DNA of 23,454 nucleotides from CAZKTO01 sp964555685 (lineage in GTDB: Bacteria; Chloroflexota; Dehalococcoidia; SHYB01). The stretch spans positions 1 to 23,454 of the forward strand of contig CAZKTO010000048.1 of NCBI GenBank assembly GCA_964555685.1. The letters are read 5' to 3'. A program made the translations under genes and the position numbers. Below, piece after piece: positions 15,476 through 21,804 of the stretch (the first letter of the stretch is position 1; each line of letters starts with the position of its first letter). The notes under the pieces were generated by a model. The model was given only the letters and a program-made list of their open reading frames with translations, did no database searches and was not told the origin of the DNA.

Positions 15476-15505
15476 ATTGTAGCGCAGCGGCCAGCGGCGG
15501 GGGAA
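15476..15505 (-). promoter_or_regulatory. Putative mutS promoter
   Basis: On the minus strand TACAAT (15476-15481) with a weak -35 TTCCCC at 18 bp (15500-15505). The start near 15469 gives a leader of about 12 nt with no Shine-Dalgarno before the ATG at 15456. Confidence 0.4.
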
Positions 15506-15517
15506 CGCCTCGCTGCC

Positions 15518-15553
15518 AAAAAGACCGAGGCGCCTGCGAACAGGCGCCTCGGT
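15518..15553 (-). terminator. Rho-independent terminator of SBP1
   Basis: A perfect 13-bp stem (15524-15536 with 15541-15553), a 4-nt loop, one base, then five T on the minus strand (15518-15522). It starts 32 bases after the SBP1 stop and just upstream of the mutS promoter region, separating the two genes. Confidence 0.9.
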
Positions 15554-15584
15554 GCGTTGGCCGGTGTAGCTTGAGCTACTCAGC

Positions 15585-17336
15585 TCATTCCGGCGCTAGC
15601 CACGTGATCTCGTGCCTGCCGCGATGGCAGTCGGCGCCGGGACACGCGGCGTTGTAGCTCCGCACCTTGGGCGACCAGGCCACCCATGAGCCCGCCCAGG
15701 CGATCTTCGGGTACCAGTTGGCGTCCGTCAGGATATACCGCTGCAATTCCTGAGCAATGGCTTTGCGCCGGGCCACGTCCACCGCAGCACTTTGCTCCGC
15801 GTACCACTGGTCGACCTTTGCATCGGAGAACTTCCCAAAGTTCTCGGCGCCCGTGCTCTTGTAGTACCTGCCCAGCACAAGGTCCGGGTCGTCCCCTCCC
15901 GTCGTGGCCGGGAAGTAGTAGACCTCGAACTCCCCTCGCGTCCGGCGCTGCGACAGCGTGGTGGGCTCAAGGACCTCCATATCCACCTTCAGCCCCGCCT
16001 TCTTCCACGTGTCCTGGATAAAGAGCGCGTCGTCGCGGAAGACTTCGGTAGTCAGCGTCATGAGCTTGAAGGCTAGGGTTTCAAAGTTCACGCCCGCCTG
16101 AGCAAAGAGCGCCTTGGCCTGCGCAATACGCTCAGGGGTCACCGGCCCCGTGTTGATGAGCGTGCTGGTCTCCTGGTCTGTGAGGCCCCACTTGCCGCCA
16201 ATGGCAGGCGGCAGCAGCGGGCTCGCCCCCGAGTGGCCGTAGCCGGGGTAGCGGGCCAGCACGAACCCCGGCCGGTCCACCAGCATGTCCATGGCCCGCC
16301 GGATGCGCACGTCATTAAACGGCGGCCTGTTGTTGAAGGCGTACATGCGCCAGGAGCCAAATCCGGTGCCGAAGGTGTAGTCAGGGAATTGCCTCTTGAT
16401 AAGGTCGATCTGGGTGTTCAGCAGGCCCGGGTCCAGGTAGTCCGCTTCGAGGAACTTCCCCGCTCGGAAAGCGCTGAACGCCGTGAACGTGTCCCGGATC
16501 ACGATGAAGTCCAGGCCGTCCAGGTACGGAAGCTGCTCGCCGGACGGGCTCTTCTTGAAATAGTTCTCGTTGCGACGCACCTTGATGTGAATGTCCGGCT
16601 TCCGCTCAAGGAATTGGAACGGGCCCGTCCCAATGGGCGTCTTGTTAGCGTCCTTCGGGTACTCCGAGCCCAGACGCTCGGGGTAGATGACCGCAAAGAG
16701 ATGACCAAGGCTCATCGCAAAGGCGGGGGCCGGGCGTTTCAGGTAGATCTGCACCGTCGTATCGTCCGGGGCCTCGATCCTCGCGATGTAATCGAGGTAC
16801 AGGTCCCGAATGGGACTGATGTACCCCGTGTCGATGACGCCCAAGATGCGGTTGTACGAGAATATGACGTCCGTGGCCTTGAAGGGCTGCCCGTCATGGT
16901 ACTTGACGCCTGGGCGGTACTTGAGGGTGTAGGTCAGGCCGTCGCCGCTGATGGTCAGCGTGTCCGCCAGGTCTGCCTTGACCGTCGCGTGGTCCAGCTC
17001 GTCCAGCATGAGGGAGCCGTTGAGGAGGGTGTTGTTCACCTTCCGCTGGATGTAGCCTCCGGTCCGGTGGGAGTCCCAGCCGAAGGCGGGAACCAGGTCG
17101 GTGTTGAGGCGGACATTGATGACGCCGCCCCGCACGGGCCGCTCGGCGGCCGGCGTTGGGACCGGGGTGGGGGTGATGGCTGGGAGCGGCGTGGTGGTGG
17201 CGGCGGGCGGCCGCGTGGGTTGCGGCCCGGCAGTCGCCGTGGGCGTCTCCTCATCGCCGCCGCCGCAGGCGACCGCAATCAACGCAGCGATGGCGACGAG
17301 GGCGATCAGAAGATAGAGGCGGCCTTGTCTGGGCAT
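15585..17336 (-). CDS. Family-5 extracellular solute-binding lipoprotein (SBP1)
   Basis: A 583-residue OppA/DppA-type binding lipoprotein, probably delivering a peptide or similar small molecule to an ABC importer; no permease or ATPase is in the window. Signal peptide 1-23 ends in the lipobox AVAC (lipidated Cys24), then GGGDEE and a Thr/Pro/Ala linker to about residue 70. The SBP_bac_5 domain starts at RPVRGGVINVRLN; YTLKYRPGVKYHDGQPFKATDVIFSYNRI is a family signature. Cys565 and Cys570 (CPGADC) form a tail motif shared by the paralogs. The ATG at 17336 follows GAGGAGGT by six bases. It is most similar to SBP2 over the C-terminal half. The stop is followed by a strong terminator. Confidence 0.92.
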   Translation of the reverse strand: MPRQGRLYLLIALVAIAALIAVACGGGDEETPTATAGPQPTRPPAATTTPLPAITPTPVPTPAAERPVRGGVINVRLNTDLVPAFGWDSHRTGGYIQRKVNNTLLNGSLMLDELDHATVKADLADTLTISGDGLTYTLKYRPGVKYHDGQPFKATDVIFSYNRILGVIDTGYISPIRDLYLDYIARIEAPDDTTVQIYLKRPAPAFAMSLGHLFAVIYPERLGSEYPKDANKTPIGTGPFQFLERKPDIHIKVRRNENYFKKSPSGEQLPYLDGLDFIVIRDTFTAFSAFRAGKFLEADYLDPGLLNTQIDLIKRQFPDYTFGTGFGSWRMYAFNNRPPFNDVRIRRAMDMLVDRPGFVLARYPGYGHSGASPLLPPAIGGKWGLTDQETSTLINTGPVTPERIAQAKALFAQAGVNFETLAFKLMTLTTEVFRDDALFIQDTWKKAGLKVDMEVLEPTTLSQRRTRGEFEVYYFPATTGGDDPDLVLGRYYKSTGAENFGKFSDAKVDQWYAEQSAAVDVARRKAIAQELQRYILTDANWYPKIAWAGSWVAWSPKVRSYNAACPGADCHRGRHEITWLAPE

Positions 17337-17395
17337 CACAGACCTCCTCACAACGAGAGTCTCACGCAGGGATCGCACAACTCCACCACCACAGC

Positions 17396-17424
17396 AAGTT
17401 AGCATCAGCGCGTCCAGGCAGCAA
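17396..17424 (-). promoter_or_regulatory. Putative SBP1 promoter
   Basis: On the minus strand TTGCTG (17419-17424), a 17-bp spacer and TAACTT (17396-17401) preceded by TGC. It would give a leader of about 50 nt with GAGGAGGT before the ATG. Confidence 0.4.
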
Positions 17425-17438
17425 GATGCAATTGCATC
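17425..17438. promoter_or_regulatory. Perfect 14-bp palindrome beside the SBP1 -35
   Basis: GATGCAATTGCATC is self-complementary and directly abuts the proposed -35 (17419-17424). This is a typical place for a dimeric activator or repressor. No regulator gene is nearby. Confidence 0.45.
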
Positions 17439-17477
17439 ATGCTGTGGGTCGTCGCGAGGGGTGCCGTTACATCATGC

Positions 17478-17552
17478 TCATGGCAACCGCAGGACGCCGG
17501 GGTGCTGCTCCTTGACGCGGAGATACTGCTGCCGGAGGGGCGTGACGGCCAT
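17478..17552 (-). pseudogene. Truncated mutS 5' fragment (24-codon ORF)
   Basis: Starts with MAVTPLRQQYLRVK like MutS, has Glu15 where MutS has Gln15, and keeps identity through codon 21. It then diverges (RLP) and stops at TGA 17478-17480. The rest of mutS is absent here; SBP1 follows 141 nt downstream. It is best read as the breakpoint of a tandem duplication that ended inside mutS. It could still be translated as a short peptide upstream of SBP1. Confidence 0.85.
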
Positions 17553-17571
17553 GGGCGCTCGGTACGGGCGC

Positions 17572-17601
17572 ATTGTAGCGCAGCGGCCAGCGGCGGGGGA
17601 A
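17572..17601 (-). promoter_or_regulatory. Copy of the mutS promoter region
   Basis: Identical in sequence to 15476-15505. If active it would drive the truncated mutS ORF and then SBP1. Confidence 0.35.
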
Positions 17602-17613
17602 CGCCTCGCTGCC

Positions 17614-17649
17614 AAAAAGACCGAGGCGCCTGTTCGCAGGCGCCTCGGT
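17614..17649 (-). terminator. Rho-independent terminator of SBP2
   Basis: The same 13-bp stem as the SBP1 terminator (17620-17632 with 17637-17649) and five T on the minus strand (17614-17618). The plus-strand loop is TTCG, whereas the SBP1 copy has CGAA. Confidence 0.9.
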
Positions 17650-17680
17650 GCGTTGGCCGGTGTAGCTTGAGCTACTCAGC

Positions 17681-19477
17681 TCATTCCGGCACCAGCCAGG
17701 TGGTTTCAAACCTGCCGCGATGGCAGTAGGCGCCGCCGCACACGGCGTTGTAGTTCTTGATCCTCGGCGACCATGCCACCCACGAGCCAGCCCAGGCTAT
17801 CTTGTTGAGCCAGTTCGCGTTCGTCAGGATGTACCGCTGGAGGTCCTGGACGATGGTCTTGCGCTTCGCCGCGTCTATGGTCGAACTCTGCTCGAGGTAC
17901 AGCTGGTCGACCTTCGGATCGCTCCACTTGCCGTAGTTCTCCCCACCGCCCGTCTTGTAGTGCGCGCCCAGGACCAAGTCCGGGTCGTCCACGGCCGCCG
18001 TCGCTGGCAGGTAGTAGACGTCGAACTCGCCCTTCGTTCTCTTGGGGACAAGTTCCGCCGAGCTTACTATCTCAAGTTCCGTCTTCAGGCCGGCCTTCTT
18101 CCAGCTGTCCTGGACGACGATGGCGTCCTCCAAGAAGACCTGGAAGTTGAGCGACATGAACTTGAAGGTGAAGGTGTCCAAGTTGATGCCCGCCTGCCGC
18201 AGGAGGTCCCTTGCCTGGGCGATGCGCTCCGGCGTAACCGGGCCCGTGTTGATGAGGGTGCTGGTCTCCTGGTCCGTCAGTCCCCAGGAGCCGCCGATGC
18301 TGGGCGGCAGCATCGGGCTCGCGCCCGCGTGCCCGTACCCAGGGTACCGGGCGGCAACAAAGCCTGGGCGGTCTACCAGCAGGTCGATCGCCCGGCGGAC
18401 GCGTACGTCGTTGAACGGCGGCTTGTTGTTGATCAGGTAGTGGCGCCAGGAGCCGAATCCCGTGCCGAAGATGTAGTCCGGGAACTGCTTCTTGATCGCA
18501 TCAATTTGAGTATTGAGGACGCCCGGGTCCAGGTAGTCCGCCTCGATGAACTTCCCCGCTCGGAAAGCGCTGAAGGCCGTGAAGGTGTCTTGAATGACGA
18601 TAAAGTCGGCGCCGTCAAGGTAGGGGAGCGCCTCCCCGTTCTTGTCCTTCTTGAAGTAGTCCGGGTTCCGGCGGACCTTGATATGGACGTCCGCCCTGCG
18701 CTCCAGCAGCTTGTACGGGCCGGTCCCGATGGGGACGTTGTTGGGGTCCAGGGGATAGTTCGGCCCAAGGCGCTCCGGCATGATAACGTTGAACAGGTAC
18801 GCCAGGCTGTAGATGAACGAGCCCGCTGGGCGCTGGAGGCGGATCTGGAGCGTGAGGTCATCGGGAGCGGTCATGCTCGCCACGTAGTCGCCGATGGTGC
18901 CCTTGTGTGGCTTGGCCGGGAAGCTCGGAATCTCCCCGCTGACACGCTTGTACGAGAAGATCACGTCGCTGGCCTTAAAGGGCTGCCCGTCGTGGTACTT
19001 GACACCGGGCCGGTACTTGATCGTCCACAGCGTTCCATCCGAGCTCACGGTATAGCTTTCGGCGAGGTCCGTGACGATCTTGGTGGAGTCCAGCGGGTCC
19101 AGGATCAAGGTTCCGTTGTAGAGGTTCGGGCCGATCTTGATCTGGACGTAGCCGGAGGAGCCGTGGGAGTCCCAGGCCGCAGTAGCAGCGAGCACGTCTG
19201 TGTTCATGCGCACATTCACGATCCCGCCGCGCTGGGGCCTGACCTCTACTGGAGCAGGAGTCGGCGTGGGCGTGGGCGTCACCACCGGCCTCGGGGTGGC
19301 CGTCGGCTGTGGCGCCGCCGTGAGAGGCGCGGTGGCGGCGGGCGCGGCCGTCGCGGGAGCGGCCGTGGGCCTGGGCTCCGCCGTGGGCGCCTCCTCGCCG
19401 CCGCCGCAGGCCGCGACGACGAGCATGACGACGGTCACCAGAGCAACAACGGCATAGAGTCCGATATGTCTCCGCAT
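17681..19477 (-). CDS. Family-5 extracellular solute-binding lipoprotein (SBP2)
   Basis: A 598-residue paralog of SBP1. Signal 1-23 with lipobox VVAAC (Cys24), GGGEE, then a long Pro/Thr/Ala linker to about 85 and the SBP_bac_5 domain from RPQRGGIVNVRMN. YRPGVKYHDGQPFKASDVIF is the family signature; TDQETSTLINTGPVTPER is shared with SBP1 and SBP3. The tail motif is CGGAYC (Cys580, Cys585). The ATG at 19477 follows GGGAGG by six bases. Its own promoter and terminator make it an independent unit. The 5' end and leader are nearly identical to SBP3, while the C-terminal half is closest to SBP1. The ligand is unknown. Confidence 0.92.
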   Translation of the reverse strand: MRRHIGLYAVVALVTVVMLVVAACGGGEEAPTAEPRPTAAPATAAPAATAPLTAAPQPTATPRPVVTPTPTPTPAPVEVRPQRGGIVNVRMNTDVLAATAAWDSHGSSGYVQIKIGPNLYNGTLILDPLDSTKIVTDLAESYTVSSDGTLWTIKYRPGVKYHDGQPFKASDVIFSYKRVSGEIPSFPAKPHKGTIGDYVASMTAPDDLTLQIRLQRPAGSFIYSLAYLFNVIMPERLGPNYPLDPNNVPIGTGPYKLLERRADVHIKVRRNPDYFKKDKNGEALPYLDGADFIVIQDTFTAFSAFRAGKFIEADYLDPGVLNTQIDAIKKQFPDYIFGTGFGSWRHYLINNKPPFNDVRVRRAIDLLVDRPGFVAARYPGYGHAGASPMLPPSIGGSWGLTDQETSTLINTGPVTPERIAQARDLLRQAGINLDTFTFKFMSLNFQVFLEDAIVVQDSWKKAGLKTELEIVSSAELVPKRTKGEFDVYYLPATAAVDDPDLVLGAHYKTGGGENYGKWSDPKVDQLYLEQSSTIDAAKRKTIVQDLQRYILTNANWLNKIAWAGSWVAWSPRIKNYNAVCGGAYCHRGRFETTWLVPE

Positions 19478-19611
19478 GGGTAGCCTCCCGGCAGGAGTCC
19501 CGCCGTCCGAAGGGGTCGGTTCGACTCGTTGCGAGACTATAGGCGCGTCCTTCTCCAGATGTCAAGAGAGCGCTGCCTGCGACTCTTGGCAGCGCCTCCG
19601 GCCCCGCCGCC
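19393..19611. repeat. Duplicated block R2, copy A (SBP2 5' end and promoter)
   Basis: Aligns to 21398-21617 at an offset of about 2005. The first 20-30 codons, Shine-Dalgarno region and promoter are nearly identical. A stretch of about 25 bases between 19511 and 19535 is divergent. Confidence 0.85.
19536..19565 (-). promoter_or_regulatory. SBP2 promoter
   Basis: On the minus strand TTGACA (19560-19565), an 18-bp spacer and TATAGT (19536-19541). The leader would be about 50 nt. The same promoter precedes SBP3. Confidence 0.75.
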
Positions 19612-19614
19612 TGG

Positions 19615-19648
19615 AAAAGCACGGGGGCGCCCGCTTGGGCGCCCCCGT
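19615..19648 (-). terminator. Terminator of SBP3
   Basis: A perfect 12-bp stem (19621-19632 with 19637-19648) with a 4-nt loop, then GC and four T on the minus strand (19615-19618). Confidence 0.8.
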
Positions 19649-19670
19649 CACCGATATGGTTTGCCGTGCG

Positions 19671-21482
19671 CTACTTGGGCGCTTCCGGGGCTAACCACAC
19701 CCGCTCGAACCGGGCGCGGAAGCAGTAGGCGCCGGGGCAGAGGGCCGTGTAATTCTTCATCCGTGGCGAGACGGCCGTCCACGCACCCGCCCAGGCGACC
19801 TTGGGGTGCCAGTTGGCGGTTGTGAGGATGTACCGCTGGAGCTCTTGGGCGATCTGCCGCCGCTTCGCCAGGTCCACTTGGCGCTGCTGGTCGCTATAGA
19901 GCTGGTCCAGCTTCGCGTCGCTGAACTTGCCGTAGTTCTGGCCCGCCCCCGTGGGGTAGAAGAGGCCCAGGACAAAGTCCGGGTCGTCGCTGAAGCTGGA
20001 GGCTGGGACGTAGTACACCTCGAAGTCGCCGGCGATGCGCCTTCGAGTGAAGTCCGCCGAGCCTCCGGGCGGCTTGTCCAAGGTGACCTTGAAGCCCTGC
20101 TTCCTCCACTGGTCCACAAGAACCAGGGCATCATCGTCGTACTGGGGAAGGTTGCCCAGGGTCAGGATGCCGAAGGTGAAACCATCAAACTTCACGCCCG
20201 CCTGCTGGAACAGGGCCTTGGCCTGGTTGACCCGTTCGGGCGTCACGGGCCCGGTGTTGATGAGGGTGCTCGTCTCCTGGTCGGTGAGGCCGTAGTTGCC
20301 GCCGAGGCTGGGCGGGATCATCGGGCTGGCGCCGGAGTGCCCGTAGCCCGAGTAGCGCGCGGCTACGAAGGCCGGCCGGTCCACCAGCAGGTCCAGGGCC
20401 GTGCGGATGCGTACGTCATTGAACGGCGCCTTGTTGTTGAAGGCGTACTCCCGCCAGGAGCCGAAGCCGGTGCCATAGACCCAGTCCGGGAACTCCTTGC
20501 GGAACTGGACGATGTTGTCATTCAGAAGCCCGGGGTCCAGGTAGTCCGCCTCATCGAACTTGCCGGTGCGCAAAGCGGAGAAGCCGGTGAAGCTGTCCGG
20601 GATGATGGTGAAGTCCACGCCGTCCAGGTACGGCAACTGCTCTCCGTTGGCGTCCTTCTTGAAGTAGCTGGGGTTTTTGCGAACCTTGATGCTGATGTCC
20701 GCCTTGCGCTCTTCTAGGAAGTAGGCGCCCGTGCCGATGGGCTTCTTGTTGGGGTCGGCCACGTACGCGTTGCCCAGACGCTCCGGGTAGACGTTGGCGA
20801 ACAGGTTCGTGGTGGAATAGAGGAAAGTGAGGCTAGGGAAATTCGTCTTGATGATCACCGTCTGGTCATCGGGCGCCTCGATGGACTTCATGTAGGGCTT
20901 GATGATGTTGTTGATATGGCTGACGTAGCCGGTGCTGATTTCGCCTGTGATGCGCTTGTACGACCAGACGGCGTCCGAGGCCTTGAAGGGCTGTCCATCG
21001 TGGTACTTGATGCCCGGCGTCAGTTTGTAGGTGTAGGTCAGGCCGTCCGCGCTGATCTCCCAGGACGCCGCCAGGTCCGCCTGGATCTTGGTGGAGTCGA
21101 GCTCGTTAGTCATGAGCAGGCCATTGAACAGGTTGGGGACCACGCGGATCTGGACGATGCCGCCGTTCCGGTGGGAGTCCCAACTCTCGTTCGCGCGAAT
21201 GTCGGCATTGAGGCGCTCTCGGAGGATACCGCCGCGGATGGGCTTCTCGACGACAGGCGTCGGCGTTGGCCTGGGCGTCGGGGTAGGAATAGATGTGGCC
21301 GTCGGGGCGGGCGCTTGGGTGGCAGGCGCCGCCGCCGTGGCCTGTGGGGCCGTCGTGGCAGGCGCCGCCGTGGGCCTGCTGGGCTCCGCCGTGGGCTCCT
21401 CGCCGCCGCCGCACGCCGCGACGACGAGCATGACGACGGTCACCAGAGCTACAAAGGCATAGGGTCCGATATGTCTCCGCAT
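19671..21482 (-). CDS. Family-5 extracellular solute-binding lipoprotein (SBP3)
   Basis: A 603-residue paralog. Signal 1-23 with lipobox VVAAC (Cys24), GGGEE, a Pro/Thr/Ala linker to about 90, and the SBP_bac_5 domain from KPIRGGILRERLN. The C-terminal half (WHPKVAWAGAWTAVSPRMKNY, CPGAYCFRARFE) is closest to SBP4, while the signal peptide, leader and promoter match SBP2. Cys582 and Cys587 form the shared tail motif. The ATG at 21482 follows GGGAGG by six bases; an in-frame ATG 42 nt upstream would place residues before the signal peptide and is rejected. Its own promoter and terminator are visible. The ligand and partner permease are unknown. Confidence 0.92.
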   Translation of the reverse strand: MRRHIGPYAFVALVTVVMLVVAACGGGEEPTAEPSRPTAAPATTAPQATAAAPATQAPAPTATSIPTPTPRPTPTPVVEKPIRGGILRERLNADIRANESWDSHRNGGIVQIRVVPNLFNGLLMTNELDSTKIQADLAASWEISADGLTYTYKLTPGIKYHDGQPFKASDAVWSYKRITGEISTGYVSHINNIIKPYMKSIEAPDDQTVIIKTNFPSLTFLYSTTNLFANVYPERLGNAYVADPNKKPIGTGAYFLEERKADISIKVRKNPSYFKKDANGEQLPYLDGVDFTIIPDSFTGFSALRTGKFDEADYLDPGLLNDNIVQFRKEFPDWVYGTGFGSWREYAFNNKAPFNDVRIRTALDLLVDRPAFVAARYSGYGHSGASPMIPPSLGGNYGLTDQETSTLINTGPVTPERVNQAKALFQQAGVKFDGFTFGILTLGNLPQYDDDALVLVDQWRKQGFKVTLDKPPGGSADFTRRRIAGDFEVYYVPASSFSDDPDFVLGLFYPTGAGQNYGKFSDAKLDQLYSDQQRQVDLAKRRQIAQELQRYILTTANWHPKVAWAGAWTAVSPRMKNYTALCPGAYCFRARFERVWLAPEAPK

Positions 21483-21617
21483 GGGTAGCCTCCCGGCAGG
21501 AGTCTCGCCGTCCGCATGGATCATGTGCTAAGAGTTGCGAAACTATAGGCGCGGCCTTCTCCAGATGTCAAGAGAGCATCGCCTGCGACTCTTGGCGGCG
21601 CCTCCGGCCCCGCCGCC
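21398..21617. repeat. Duplicated block R2, copy B (SBP3 5' end and promoter)
   Basis: The partner of 19393-19611. It includes the shared GGGAGG, TATAGT and TTGACA and the downstream GACTCTTGGC(A/G)GCGCC stretch. Confidence 0.85.
21542..21571 (-). promoter_or_regulatory. SBP3 promoter
   Basis: On the minus strand TTGACA (21566-21571), an 18-bp spacer and TATAGT (21542-21547); one base in the spacer differs from the SBP2 promoter. Confidence 0.75.
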
Positions 21618-21742
21618 GATTCGGCGCGCTGGCGCGGCCATGACCGACGGTATATGCCATAAAGTACGTCCTCGTGCGACGGCCGGATTGCATCCTCGCA
21701 CCCGGCCCCGGCGCCTCACCGGCAGGCAGCGCCGGTGGAACG

Positions 21743-21770
21743 ACGAGGGCGCCTGCGGAGGCGCCCTCGT
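21743..21770 (-). terminator. Stem-loop terminator of SBP4
   Basis: A perfect 12-bp stem (21743-21754 with 21759-21770) and a GCGG loop, 35 bases after the SBP4 stop. The following minus-strand sequence has only scattered T, so it is weaker than those of SBP1 and SBP2. Confidence 0.65.
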
Positions 21771-21804
21771 GCTCATCGCGCCATGTTCTCTCCTGATCGC
21801 GCCG

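Larger units (their letters stand above)
15393..15594. repeat. Duplicated block R1, copy A (mutS 5' end, terminator, SBP1 stop)
   Basis: Aligns without gaps to 17489-17690 at an offset of 2096. By eye only seven positions differ: 15397, 15414, 15427 and the four loop bases 15537-15540. It covers mutS codons 1-21, the mutS promoter region, the SBP terminator and the last SBP codons. Confidence 0.95.
17337..17680. other. 344-nt spacer between SBP1 and SBP2
   Basis: Holds, from SBP2 towards SBP1, the SBP2 terminator, a copy of the mutS promoter region, a truncated mutS 5' end, a palindrome and a possible SBP1 promoter. No other gene is seen. CATCATGCT occurs twice (about 17436 and 17470). Confidence 0.8.
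17489..17690. repeat. Duplicated block R1, copy B (truncated mutS, terminator, SBP2 stop)
   Basis: The partner of 15393-15594. Homology begins within mutS codon 21-22 and drops sharply four codons before the SBP2 stop, where SBP coding sequences diverge. Confidence 0.95.
21483..21804. other. 322-nt spacer between SBP3 and SBP4
   Basis: Holds the SBP3 promoter and leader (part of block R2) and the SBP4 stem-loop. Between 21618 and 21742 nothing is recognised apart from one AT-richer patch near 21650-21665. Confidence 0.6.

Noticed and set aside
17439..17729. Plus-strand open frame in the SBP1-SBP2 spacer
   Set aside because: It reads antisense through the mutS fragment and terminator; a related frame occurs opposite copy A only because the DNA is duplicated.
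19200..19460. Short tandem repeats in the linker-coding regions as a CRISPR or minisatellite
   Set aside because: They are codon-level Pro/Thr/Ala repeats of the lipoprotein linker, with no regular repeat-spacer structure.
17720..19483. Long plus-strand open frame opposite SBP2
   Set aside because: It is a mirror of the SBP2 codon pattern; similar frames appear opposite the other SBP genes for the same reason.
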